DNA from: Mya arenaria
Taxonomy: Eukaryota; Mollusca; Bivalvia; Myida; Myidae
Assembly: GCF_026914265.1 (NCBI RefSeq)
Contig: NC_069130.1
Coordinates: 42,974,429-43,038,428, forward strand
Length of the DNA: 64,000 bases
Direction of reading: 5' to 3'
Under the pieces are notes generated by a model that ran no database searches, was not told where the DNA came from, and was given only the letters and a program-made list of their open reading frames with translations. This document shows, piece by piece, positions 51,501 to 63,046 of the stretch. Position numbers and translations under genes: made by a program. Within the stretch, counting starts at the first letter, position 1. The number at the start of each line of letters is the position of its first letter.

Positions 51501-52506
51501 TAAGCAAAATACTTGTATGTTGTCTTTAACCAAATGGTTGTTTCTTATTGCCTGAAGGAAAACTAGTCATTTACATGTGTTTATATTGATGTCCAGGCTC
51601 CTAAGGCTCGTGATGTGGTCAGGTGTGCCGAATGCCATAAACCCAGGGTTGTGCACAGTCCAAGTAAAACAGACAGAGAACAGGTAACCATAGTAACAAA
51701 AAAGTGTTTACCGGTATACTGGTTAGTTCAATGGAATGGATTTACATAAGAACAATTTTGTATACCTGTTAAAAAAATTGAAAACAACATTTGTAAAGTT
51801 ATAAATGTGTACTTGTTTTTGTTATGCCCCTTTTGGGCCTGGCTGTATTAATACTGAGTGACCAACTGACTTTTAGTTTTATTTATTGAGATTTAGTACA
51901 TATACTAAGTCACTAAGTTGGAACGATGTTGCGCAAGAGTGTGGATTGTGATGTGTTTTGGGAAAACCAGAGTACCTGGAGAAAACCCACTTCTCTGGCT
52001 TGGTTACCACCAACAAAACACATGCGCCCAGGCCAGTAATCGAACCCGGGTCGTCTTGTATGGTAAGCATAGATTTACCAGGCGTATGTGGTTGTGACAG
52101 GTGACAATATAGTGACATTATTCTGCTGGTTTCTGTTAGATCCAGGTCTTTTTTCTAAGTTGTTATTGTTCTTATGCAGGATGCTTTACTTCGAAGGATG
52201 AAAGAGGAGAATCTGTACGTCTGTGGTGATCCCATGGCAGATGATTCAGGTCTGGTTACACTGAGGGCGAGTAACTGCACGTCAGATGTTGAAATTGCGT
52301 ATTACAGTTCAGGTTTCAGCAAAGTTGTGCCACCAGTATGTTGTTATTGTGGAACTGAAGATGAACTATTGGATGACAATTATGTCTACATTCAGGATAT
52401 GTACACAAAATTCTCCAAAGTGCGTCCACTATGTAAATTATGCCATGGAAATGGCCGTGTTGCAAAAACTTGGGGAAAGAAATTCATTAAGAAGAGAAGG
52501 ATGTAA
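45583..52506 (+). CDS. CxxC-rich putative zinc-binding protein, four exons (possibly pseudogene)
   Basis: Function unknown. The exons I can support are 45583-45845, 51076-51182, 51597-51683 and 52180-52506, joined at GT-AG sites that all fall in phase 0. Exon 1 has a strong start context (AAGATGG). It ends with LSFLPEPTPDASGAHYLPFK, which joins VYGKPLTVDK in exon 2. Exons 3-4 carry three Cys pairs: CAEC, CCYC (in VPPVCCYCGTEDELLDDN) and CKLC (in RPLCKLCHGNG), plus single Cys. They end in a basic tail, KTWGKKFIKKRRM. I recall similar domains in many unnamed cnidarian and mollusc proteins. Exon 1 needs a frame change near 45730, and exon 2 is 107 nt where 108 is needed, so it is either decayed or mis-assembled. 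Intron 1 (5.2 kb) holds nested transposons. Confidence 0.5.
45993..46226. repeat. 116-bp tandem duplication
   Basis: Two adjacent copies starting TAGTCCAAATAATTGTACG are nearly identical (one or two differences). Each contains TTTTTTTTAG then ATTTTTGATATGGCAAATC, an acceptor-like site followed by an ATG frame, but no continuing exon is recognised. Confidence 0.9.
46213..46800. repeat. 588-bp tandem duplication, unit A (intact)
   Basis: This unit runs from GATTCCGGGT to TATTTTAGACTA. The second unit follows directly at 46801 with a few percent differences, mostly substitutions. The 150-codon frame at 46155-46607 crosses this unit and is not conserved in unit B. Confidence 0.85.
47047..50463. 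mobile_element. hAT-like element, 3.4 kb, carrying a nested element
   Basis: The ends are the inverted repeats CAGGGGTGTAGAAAT, a hAT-like terminus. Target duplication ACGATT lies at 47041-47046 and 50464-50469. Without the nested 2.3 kb element its own length is about 1.1 kb, with no transposase domain, so it is non-autonomous. Confidence 0.8.
47547..49852. mobile_element. Harbinger-like non-autonomous element, 2.3 kb, nested in hAT-like element
   Basis: Inverted ends GGCCTAAAAA...TGTCTGTTTCCTGTAAC run about 34 bp each side, and TAA flanks both (47544-47546, 49853-49855). A 3-bp TWA site with a GG-start terminus fits PIF/Harbinger. No transposase is recognised within it. A degenerate tRNA-like B box (GGTTCGACTCCC, minus strand, about 49482-49471) marks a possible SINE remnant inside. 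Confidence 0.65.
51880..52105 (-). repeat. tRNA-headed SINE in intron 3 of the CxxC gene
   Basis: On the minus strand a B-box region reads CCCGGGTTCGATTACTGGC. It is followed by a body with GTGGGTTTTCTCC and GTACTCTGGTTTTCCC, a tail shared by many mollusc and other animal SINEs. The A box is degenerate. It lies wholly between exons at 51683 and 52180. Confidence 0.6.
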
Positions 52507-52509
52507 AAA

Positions 52510-53780
52510 CATTTAACTCAACTGCAGTGTAATTAATTACTTCACATTCTTGATTGTGTACAACAGTTAAATTTAATTCTGACAGATTGTATTGTTATTG
52601 TCATTGCTTAGTTTTTAGTCATCTGTTGATACAATGTTTTACATTTGTGAGCATATCATGCTCTGTGGCATTCATTTTATGTATAATGGTTCTAGTCATG
52701 AGGCTCTAGTCAATGATTAAGTTTTGATGTTGAACAGGATTATTATGTTTAGGTTTATTGAAAATCTAGTCTCCTTAGTTTTATAAATGTTTGGTTTTAA
52801 GAGGTGAAACATTTTACAAACTTGTCAAGTATTAAAACAATAGATCATTGATACATGTATATGTTTAGCTCAAACATTTTAGTGACTTAAAAATGTGCAG
52901 CTCATTCAAGTTCTATTTTTTCCAGGAGAGTCTGGATTTTTATTATCTCAATTTTGGTGATTTCATTTCAAATTTTGTGGATTTTAAACTTAAATACTGG
53001 AATTTAAGATGATTTTCTTTCAAAGTTTGTCATTAATGTTCTATATTTTCCAGGAGCCTATCGATTTGTATGATTCCAATTTTGGTGATTTTATTTAAAT
53101 CTTTTTGGTTTTAGACTAAAATACTGGAATTTCAGATGATTTTCTTACAAAGAGTGTTTATTGTTTAACTAATCTCCTGGTGCCAATTTCTCAAAACTAC
53201 ATAAGTCTGTTATAACAGGATCAAGCTATTCTGACTATATTTATTCATCTATATTTTGTGTAATATTTAGGTCTTTAAAAGTTTTTATACAGTTTATAGA
53301 AGTTATATGTCTGATAATAAGGAAACACTAAGTTTTATTCAATAATTAATATTGCTGTACAAAATAAGCTTCTTAAGCCTGTTAAGCTTAAGTTGTTTCG
53401 AGAAATTGGGGTCAGATTTTTAAAGGCAGATTTCCTTGAAATGCATTTTAAAAAACTTAGCATATATGGTGATTGGGCAACTTTCATTCACCTTTTTTAA
53501 GAAAATGTGCACATATTTGGGTTATGTTTGGAGAATTGGCATAAATTGGATGATCAGATTGTTTGAATAAAATGTTTTTATTCTAAAATGTCAATTTTGT
53601 TACTTGCAAGTCAGCATTTATTATACTGCATTCAATCATAAAGATGGAACGATTAAAGAAAATTGATCGAACAAAATGTACATTGACTTGCTTTAATAGT
53701 TGAACATCAAAACTTACATGAGCTTTTTTATGTTCATGTGGCATTTGTACTATGTTTAGGTGCAAAAATATATTTTTTTT
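52510..53780. other. 3' flank of the CxxC gene
   Basis: This is AT-rich, with two loosely repeated blocks containing TTTTCCAGGAG and TGGAATTT near 52920 and 53050. An AATAAA at 53567 could be the polyadenylation signal. No further coding is seen. Confidence 0.35.
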
Positions 53781-53909
53781 ACCAGATCGCCTGTCGCTCG
53801 CTCCAATTATGAAGGAAAACTAAAAAAAAAAATTTTTTTTTTCGCTTGCTCGCTTCATTTTTTTTCAGAAAATTTCCGATGACCTAGAAATCAATTTGGT
53901 ATGGCCTAA

Positions 53910-56290
53910 AGGGTATTCATGATGATGAAAACAAATGGTTGAGTTTTGTATGTTGGTCGACTGTAAAAAACTGACTAGCATCAGGAATTTTTAATGTATA
54001 TTATATATAATATAGCATTGGTGATTAATTCCTTATAATCATTATACCGAACAATTTATAACGTTTATATTGCAAACCGAGACGTTGGCGTTTTGATCAA
54101 TATAAAGAGGTTGTCGATGTGATTAATACGTTACGGGCTTGAGCTCTACAAACCTCGTAGCTTTAAGTGTTGACCAATGTCCATTAAATTGACCAAACAT
54201 CACGAACAAGCATAATTTTCTTCATTTGGCCTAGCGACAATGCCGGTTTATGAGACTGCTGAATCATCCCAATTAATCAGAAAAGTAGTCCCATGTAAAC
54301 AATTTGTTCTCAATACTAGATTTCATGAACATGGTAAATATAGTCAATAAAGATATTTGGTGCAAGTGTAAATCAGCAAAATATGTTGTTGTTTTTTTCT
54401 ATTTGTATTTATTTCCTTTATTTACGTTTAAATATCACTGTTATTTGTTACGCGGAGAGTTATTAGTATCCTGTATTCATGCGCGTTAAGTGTTTTTAAC
54501 GGATATCTGAATCATTTCATGAAACTCTCGATAAGGACGAACAGGAGGTCATTAGAAAGCTGTAAGTATTTATGAGTTTATTACTATTTAAACAAAAACT
54601 GTGTTATTCATTTCGTGTTTTATTTCGTGTTATTCTTAGTGATATTTTCTGATAACTATTCTACGACAATGACGAGACGAATGTTCAATGTAGAAGCAAA
54701 GCATCAAAGACGCGGCTAAATTGGTTTTATTGAATTCGCATTATTATTTTTCATTTCCGGAAATATCCGAACTATGACGGAATCATCCTATTATTGATTA
54801 GTTCGGAGAATATTTTTCACAAATTTGTCAGTCGTAGTAACTCCATCCCACGGAAACGATTATTTTCATCACGACTTATACCTTGCGTTATCACTAAAAA
54901 AAATCAGTGTTGTCAGGTCAACTCCGCCTAGTTATTATTTCGGGATAGATTTTCATCATGTATACTTCTTTTAGTGAATTAAGCATTGAACTTTCTTTTG
55001 ATATCAGTAGAATTTAAATTTAGTCAACTTATTTCGTGTTTGGCACTTATATTACTTGTTGTATATTTTAAATCATGTGGCTTAAGCTTTGAACCTCCAT
55101 TTTATTTCACTTAAAATGAAATCAGTCAGTTAATTTCGTAATTAATAACTCTATTTTTTAGCAAACACAAAATATATTAGCCACAATATGCCCGTAGATT
55201 CCACCATACTTATTTACCAGCACAACGAGTTTATAAATCGTTATCATAGGCAGTGAATATTTCTAACTATGCGAACTTATACGACCGGCGACAAGCCAAA
55301 ATAAAAACACAGTCAATAACTTTTTAAATTCTCTTTTTAATCGTTATATTATTCATATATTTATATGACGTTTTAGTTGATGTTGAATGAGAATTGTTAT
55401 TTTCATTGGGAAATCATTGTTCTTATATTGCCAAAATGTTTTCCATAGACACTTCCTCATTGAAAATTGCAAACATGACTCATTCAGTCCGCGTCTTACA
55501 AACTCTAGTTTATATATTATATAGAAAAGAGTAATGTATGCATCGATACTCATGGTATGTTTTCTATCAGTGTAAATATAATTATGTTGTATAAAATGGT
55601 GCACGGGTCTGTTTTATTCAAGATCTTAGTCGTGAAGTGGAATTATTGTTTCATTTTTTATTATTTTGCAAAATTTAAGTGCGCAATGAATTTCAATCGT
55701 GATTTAAGATGAAAACACAGCAGAAAGGAATATATTATTTAATGCCATCTATGACGTGGCTATGAATTGAAGATTTTCAAAGTGACGACTACAATCTATT
55801 ATCGAAATAAGCTCCTGTGTTTTGCGGTTTAAGAAAAGAATGTTTTCAAGGATTTTACTATATAGGCATTTAGAAAAACTTCAGACCCGTGGGGTGGGAC
55901 CACTTTTGACCCCAGTGACATTACTATACCGAAAAGTGTTGCTTTGTAAGTATTTGTCATTGCATGGCGAGTGTGTTGTATTTGCAAGTATCGATACCAA
56001 AAGGTCTAGAGAATCATTGTCTGTCTCTTATCCGTTTGCTAGTGGCTCTTAATAAGGAGTGAAAAAACAAACATAATATAAACCACTAATCTACTTGAAG
56101 TTCTTCCAGGACATTTGTATTGTGAATGATGTGTTTTATAGTACGAAAAATATTCGCATGTGGCCGGTATATGCGGTGGCATAGAGGTGTGGGTTTCTTT
56201 ATCTCGTGACCACGTGTACTTATCTCGTTCCCACGACTAAATTATATCTTACTCGTGGTTACGACATAAATAAGCATTTGCCTCAAGATT
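53910..56290. other. Non-coding stretch
   Basis: This is AT-rich, with no recognised gene or clear repeat. The frames here are short and unlike known proteins. Confidence 0.35.
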
Positions 56291-56294
56291 TTAA

Positions 56295-58223
56295 GGATCT
56301 TCCATGACCGAGAGTGTAAGACCAACCCGAGCGTAGGGTGTTTTGCGGAAACGAGGTTTACTACGTTTCCGCAGAACACCCTGTGCTAGAGTTGGGATGA
56401 AACAATCTTACAGGAGCCGTTATTAAAGATGCTTTTTCTCCCGCCTCAGTTAAACGAAATAACGTAAAAATGTATGTTTTCCGCTAGAACTCGTTTGTGT
56501 GTAGTGAAAATAATGTGCGTATAGATATGTCATAATTCGTGGTTGTCATGGATATGCGTGCAGTGATTCAGATTATGTAAATAGTTAAATCGTTCTTTAA
56601 ATAGATTTGAGAAGAGTGTGCAGCATTATGTCTTGAATGGAGCGTAAAAAATTATTAATGGTGCCATTTGAAGCGATAAATAATTAATTTGGATTTTAAA
56701 TATTGCCACAAGACAAGGTTTCCATGATGCTACAGACGACGTACCTCAACAAGGGAGGTTATTGTGTGATTTAAAAAAGGAGTTCCATATGGGTTCTTTT
56801 TTATTTTTGCCCTAGGGCAAGCTACGAATTTCAAGCATTGCCATTTTTAGCTCTACTGGCCAAAGGCCAGAAGAGCTTATGCGATGGTAATGTGTACGTA
56901 GTATGTGCATCCGTGCGGTCGTGCGTTCGTGCGTCTGTAAACAATTGCTTGTGAACACGATACAGTCTTCAGTTTTGATTTTATCTTGATGAAACTTGTA
57001 CAGTTTCTAGATATCCATTAGAGCTTGGTTCCTATCGAAAACCAGCCAGATCCGCCCATGCATGCCTAGATTATGGCCCTTGATAGTATAAAAAAATGCT
57101 ATTGTGTAAACAATTGGTTGTGAACACGATACAGTGTTCAGTTTTGATTGTATCTCGATGAAACTTGTACAGTATCTAGATATCCATTAGAGCTCGGTTC
57201 CTTTCGAAAACCAGCCAGATGTGCCCATGAATGCCTAGATTATGCATGCCTAGATCATGGCCCTTGATAGTATAAAAAATGCTAATGTGTTAACAATTGG
57301 TTGTGAACACGATACAGAGTTCAGTTTTGATTGTATCTTGATGAAACTTGTACAGTATCTAGATATCCATAAGAGCTCGGTTCATTTCGAAAACCAGCCA
57401 GATCCGCCCATGAATGCCTAGATTATGGGCCATGAAAGTTTTAAAGAAATGCTTTCTATTTTTAGCCAAGTTTACATGTATATGTAAATTCAAGTCTAGA
57501 GTTAAGGGAGACAATTTGCAAGTCTAGGATTTTGAGAGACAATTTGCTTTTTGCTTTTGCAGTTGATTTTGTGAATTACTCTGCCTTGTTCTTGTTGAAA
57601 GCCCAAAGGCCATTTTTTAGCTTTAAGTTCTGTAGTTTGCGCATTCATCTTAACAAAATTGGTTGTGAATGTTTAAGTTATGCACCTGGTGTCATTACTG
57701 GCCACACCCAGGGTTCACAGGTTTGGTAAACATAAATCTGGAAAGGTTTGAAAATCTTTTTGTGTGTTCGTGCATCCATCTCAGCACAATTGATTGTGAA
57801 TGTTTGTTTAAATTGATCAATGTTGTCCTAGGATGCCCTTGACCTTTTGACCAACTTTTTTTAACTTTTAAAACTACAGAAAATTTTACTATGAGTACAG
57901 TTTTGAAAGCATTTTTTTTTGTCAGATGACTTTTACTTGGCACATATTAAAATAGTTCATGCAACTAATCTGCTTACAATACTTTCTGGGCTCAGATGTT
58001 GAACGTGCTACGTTTTCAGGTAACCCAAACACAAAACATAAACTATATGTCTGTTGCCTTTTACCCATACATACATGCTCTGGATTGATATGACCACAAA
58101 AGCCATGCCAGTAGAGCATAGGCCCTTTTGGGCCTCTTGTTTTATTTACTTTATTATCTGAGGTGGGAAATATAATTCACAGCATGGCCAAATTTGTATA
58201 TCTACTGATCTGAGGTGGGAGAA
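56295..58223. mobile_element. Composite foldback element, second copy, split by a Helentron-like element
   Basis: It matches the 17597-18189 element: a foldback at 56295-56433 with GTGTAAGACC... arms, then TTTCTCCCGCCTCA near 56435 inverted at about 58210-58223. The shared interior includes GATAAATAATTAA and GACAAGGTTTC blocks. The copy is interrupted at 56849-58140. Confidence 0.6.
56849..58140 (+). mobile_element. Helentron-like (HINE) element
   Basis: It starts after a T run with a perfect hairpin: AGCTCT-CTGGCC pairing with GGCCAG-AGAGCT. It contains three tandem units of about 169-183 bp starting GTGAACACGATACAG (56951, 57120, 57303). It ends with the stem AGGCCCTTTTGGGCCT followed by CTTGT in a T run. 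Terminal hairpins plus internal repeats with insertion in Ts fit Helentron-associated elements. It is non-coding. Confidence 0.6.
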
Positions 58224-58229
58224 AACTAA

Positions 58230-59360
58230 GCCTTAGGAACGAGATAGTGTGTGGCCTGAGATAAAACGAATACGTACAACTAGTTGCTATCGCAAATATA
58301 TGACTCTGACTTGTTAGTGTTGTTATATATTGCTGATTGCGTTGTATTCATATATGTTCGGCGAGTTTGAACTAACCAATATTTCAAACTTACATATTCT
58401 GAAAATTTAAACCAGTCGAAAATTCTGCAGACGACTAGAATTCAAGAAATTCCGACAAGCGATATATGGTGATATGATAAGGTTTCATGTAGGCTCCGAG
58501 AACTACATGAACTTATGGCGCACAATAAAGAATGATGTTTAATTATTAATCTTTATGCATTATTATACTTAACTCATTTGACTTTACTGATAAAAAACAA
58601 CATATGATATATGCACAGAAAGAAATAGCCTTTATAAAAAATAATTAATATCTACGTGGCCACATAATTCAAGGTTAAAAAGCACTAAAACATGTAGTTC
58701 AATCATTTTGAAGAGGGCAAATACGAGAAGGAAGAAGGAAGTATAAGCTGCATGAAGTTTCAAGATCAATCATATGACTACATTCTATTGTCTAGTTCAC
58801 GTGACTATGGGAACTATATCATGACCTCACAACACGGGCTTAAGTACTGATTTCTACTCAGAAACAGATCTAGGCTCGAGTGTGATTCAGCAAGGTGTCA
58901 ACTTACGTCACAGTCGAGCTAAATTAAATAAAGATTCACCCTACCATGCAGATTTAGATGCGGTCTCGCAAATAGACATAAAAAGGGCGTTCCTTCTCAA
59001 TACAGTTTGAAAAAACACACACAAATTAACTGACATAACTGCAGTTGTTTTAAAGTAAGGACATCAAGATGGTTTGCACAATATATACATAATACAATGG
59101 CAAACCGGGAATTTATATCTCTTCCGCACTCATTCATTCTGAAAGTGGCTTTATCCGGCTTGTTTAAGGATGATAAGTTACATACACAAACAGCAGTCTT
59201 ATTCAGCAGTTTATCTCAGTTGGCATGTATACATTAATTCGGCATTTTGCCAGGAATGTCATGGGCCGGTCGTTGCAGCATCTTTTAGTTGGCCATTTGT
59301 TTGTAAAACTACTGGTTTCCCCTTTGTTTTCATCTATATATCATACTCTACATTTTTGTA
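58230..59360. other. Non-coding stretch
   Basis: No gene or structured repeat is recognised. Confidence 0.35.
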
Positions 59361-59364
59361 ACAA

Positions 59365-59480
59365 CACCCAAACACACACGCGCCCGCACGCGGGCCCGCA
59401 TGCACGCACGCACACACACACGCACACACGCGCGCTCACGCGCGCGCGATTACGTTTTTACACACACGCGCGCGCGATTA
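59365..59480. repeat. CA/CG-rich simple repeat
   Basis: Alternating purine-pyrimidine runs of ACAC, GCGC and CACG, with CGCGCGCGATTACGT appearing twice. It is rich in CpG and could adopt Z-DNA. Confidence 0.9.
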
Positions 59481-59719
59481 CGTATTGAGTAAAATCAGTC
59501 TTGACCCTGAAAATAATAATAAAAAACAACATTTCATGGGCTGCTTATCACGTCATGGGACATACTACATAGGGGTTATTATGATAGGACGTTTTACTAG
59601 TGACCTGTTTCACGTCGAGTTCGGTGTGTAAAAACGTATCCGTCGAGACCGCAGGTGGAGATGGATACATGTTAACACACGGAAAGAGACGTGATGCCGG
59701 TCACCAGAAAAGCGTTTTA

Positions 59720-62343
59720 ATGTCTTGTATGCAAGGAAGAGAGGGGGTTACACAAAATGTCTGGAATGCATGGAAGATAGGGGGTTACACGTAGTGTTTG
59801 GTATGCAAGGCAGGGAGTGGGTTACACGTAGTGTTTGGTATGCAAGGCAGGGAGTGGGTTACACATAGTGTTTGGTATGCAAGGCAGGGAGTGGGTTACA
59901 CGTACTGTCTGGTATGCAAGGCAGGGAGGGGGTTACACGTAGTGTTTGGTATGCAAGGCAGGGAGGGGGTTATACGAAGTGTTTGGTATGCAAGGCAGGG
60001 AGGGGGTTACACGTAGTGTTTGGTATGCAAGACAGGGAGTTGGTTACACGTACTGTCTGGTATGCAAGGCAGGGAGGGGGTTATACGAAGTGTTTGGTAT
60101 GCAAGGCAGGGAGGGGGTTACACGTAGTGTTTGGTATGCAAGGCAGGGAGGGGGTTACACGAAGTGTTTGGTATGCAAGGCAGGGAGGGGGTTACACGTA
60201 GTGTTTGGTATGCAAGGCAGGGAGTTGGTTACACGTACTGTCTGGTATGCAAGGCAGGGAGGGGGTTATACGAAATGCCTGGTATGCAATGGAGGGCGGG
60301 GGTTACACGAAATGTCTGGAATGCGGGAGGGGGGTACACAAAATGTCTTGTATGCAAAGAAGGGAGGGGGTTACACAAAGTGTCTGGAATGCAAGGAAGG
60401 GAGGGGATACACAAAATGTCTGGTATGCAAAGAAGGGAGGGGGTTACACGAAATGTCTGGTATGCAAGGAAGGGGGTGGGGTTACACAAAATGTCTGGTA
60501 TGCAAGGAAGGGAGGGGGGTACACAAAATGTCTTGAATGCAAGGAAGGTGGGGGGTACACAAAATGTATGGTATGCAAGGAAGGGAGGGGGTTACACGAA
60601 ATGTCTGGTATGCGATGGAGGGCGTGGGTTACACGTCGTGTCTGGTATGCAAGGAAGGGAGGGGGTTACACGAAATGTCTGGTATGCAAGTAGGGAGGGT
60701 GTTACATAAAATGTCTAGTATGCAAGGAAGGGAGGGGGTAACACAAAATGTCTCGTATGCAAGGAAGGGAGGGAGGTACACAAAATGTCTGGAATGCAAG
60801 GAAGGGAAGGGGGTACACAAAATGTCTTGTATGCAAGGAAGGGAGGGGGTTACACGAAATGTCTGGTATGCGATGGACGGCGTGGGTTACATGTCGGGTC
60901 TGGTATGGAAGGAAGGGAGGGGGTTACACGAAATGTCTGGTATGCAATGAAGGGACGGGGTTACACGAAATGTCTGGTATGCAAGTAGGGAGGGTGTTAC
61001 ATAAAATGTCTGGTATGCAAGGAAGGGAGGGGGTAACACAAAATGTCTGGTATGCAAGGAAGGGAGAGGGTTACAAGAAGTGTTTGGTATGCATGGTAGG
61101 GAGGGGGGTACACATAGAGTTTGGTATACACGGCAAGGAGGGGGTTACACATAGAGTTTGGTATGTACGGCAGGGAGGGGGTTACACATAGAGTTTGGTA
61201 TGCACGGCAGGGAGAGGGTACACATAAAGTTTGGTATGTACGGCATGGATGGGTTACAAATAGAGTTTGGTACGCACGGCAGGGAGGGGGTTACACAAAG
61301 TGTTTGGAATGCACGACAGGGAGGATGGTACACATATAGTTTGGTATGCACGGCAGGGAGGGGCTTACACGTAGTGTTTGGTATGCACGGCAGGGAGGGG
61401 GTTAACATATAGTTTGGTATGCGCGGCAGGGAGGGGGTTAACATATAGTTTGGTATGCGCGGCAGAGAGTGGGTTAACATATAGTTTGGTATGCACGGCA
61501 GGGAGGGGGTTAACATATAGTTTGGTATGCGCGGCAGAGAGGGGGTTAACATATAGTTTGGTATGCGCGGCAGGGAGGGGTCACACAAAGTGTTTGGTAT
61601 GCACAGCAGGGAGGGGGTTACACAAAGTGTTTGGTATGCACAGCAGGGATGGGGTTACACAAAGTGTTTGGTATGCACAGCAGGGAGGGGGTACACAAAG
61701 TGTTTGGTATGCACGGAAGGGAGGGGGTACACAAAGTGTTTGGTATGCACGGCAGGGAGGGGGTTACACAAAGTGTTTGGTATGCAAGGCAGGGAGTGGG
61801 TTACACGTACTGTCTGGTATGTAAGGCAGGGAGGGGGTTACACGTAGTGTTTGGTATGCAAGGCAGGGAGGGGGTTACACAAAGTGTTTGGTATGCACGG
61901 CAGGGAGGGGGTTACACAAAGTGTTTGGTATGCACAGCAGGGATGGGGTTACACAAAGTGTTTGGTATGCACGGCAGGGAGGGGGTACACAAAGTGTTTG
62001 GTATGCACGGAAGGGAGGGGGTACACAAAGTGTTTGGTATGCACGGCAGGGAGGGGGTTACACAAAGTGTTTGGTATGCAAGGCAGGGAGTGGGTTACAC
62101 GTACTGTCTGGTATGCAAGGCAGGGAGGGGGTTACACGTAGTGTTTGGTATGCAAGGCAGGGAGGGGGTTACACAAAGTGTTTGGTATGCACGGCAGGGA
62201 GGGGGTTACACAAAGTGTTTGGTATGCACGGCAGGGAGGGGGTTACACAAAGTGTTTGGTATGCACGGCAGGGAGGGGGTTACACAAAGTGTTTGTTATG
62301 CACGGCAGGGAGGGAGTACTCATATAGTTAGGTATGCACGGCT
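59720..62343 (+). repeat. 37-bp G-rich minisatellite, about 70 units
   Basis: The consensus unit reads about GGTATGCAAGGCAGGGAGGG then GGTTACACGTAGTGTTT. Three blocks differ: GGCAGGG with CGTAGTG (59.78-60.27 kb), GGAAGGG with AAAATGTC (60.3-61.07 kb), and CACGGCAGGG with CAAAGTG (61.1-62.34 kb). Since 37 is one more than a multiple of three, every plus frame cycles through the same 37-residue pattern, and long open frames of up to 304 codons arise with no gene. Confidence 0.97.
61571..62152 (+). repeat. Higher-order repeat inside the minisatellite
   Basis: A block of eight units, about 294 bp, is repeated in tandem. The marker unit CAGCAGGGATGGGG recurs at 61641 and 61935, and the two short units with GGGGGTACAC follow it both times. 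This indicates unequal exchange in steps of eight units. Confidence 0.75.
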
Positions 62344-62344
62344 A

Positions 62345-63046
62345 ATTTGGATCGTTACCAAGTTAAATGTTAGTCGTGCATTTATTAATCTACGTGCATA
62401 CGTTTCTTTTTTGCAAAATGGTGTTTGTGTATCACTTAGTTCTGGCTTCCATAACTTTTATGTTGATATTTATTTTTTTGATGTTTACAACACATTAAAC
62501 CCGTCCAAAAAGGTAATATATAACGTGTTCGCTGAAGTTCACTGACACAGGGGCAGGTTGCGTTGTTTTGACACACCACGACCCCGTTTTTGTTTTTTTC
62601 ATCAATTTTTAGTAAGAAAATGATGTGGTAACTGTAACTTGTGAAAATTGGCAAAACATATATATATATATTTTTTATTATCTTTGTAAAGGGTGACGAC
62701 TTGACCCTGAATTTCCATATATTTGCCGATATGACCCTGTTTAAGAAACCATAACTTTATCAAATCTTAACCAAACTCTACATTTTTGGACTTTCCTTGT
62801 AGAGTTAGTGTCAATCTGTAATAAAATGTACAGTTTTAACGAAAACAAATGCAATTTCAAACCCGAATTTCCTAAAACATGTTACTCGACGAACCAACTA
62901 CACGCTAATTTCTCCGAAATTTTCCAGACGAAAATGCATTATCCCGCTTTTGCATCATCAATTCAACACCTGTGCCCAAGAGAAACAATATATCTATCAC
63001 AATACAGGTGAAATGGAAGTCAAATATCGTCCCAAAGAGCCGTGTG
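62345..63046. other. Spacer between minisatellites
   Basis: Non-coding AT-rich sequence, including a short (TA)n run near 62660. No gene is seen. Confidence 0.4.

Larger units (their letters stand above)
45335..53906. mobile_element. Candidate 8.57 kb TIR-bounded element carrying a CxxC gene
   Basis: The left edge reads TA then GGCCACACCAAATTGATTTC and continues TAGGTCATCGG. The right edge is its inverted copy ending GGTATGGCC then TA. About 33 bp match with one difference, and a T-rich block then a GGAGCG.GC block follow at both ends. TA at each edge could be a 2-bp target site. Between them a plus-strand gene starts about 250 bp in and ends about 1.4 kb before the right edge, the layout expected of a transposon. 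The alternative is that the two ends are separate insertions of one short repeat in opposite orientation. No transposase domain is recognised. Confidence 0.4.

Noticed and set aside
61631-62545. 304-codon open frame
   Set aside because: It is minisatellite translation with a 37-residue period in every frame, followed by unrelated read-through. There is no gene evidence.
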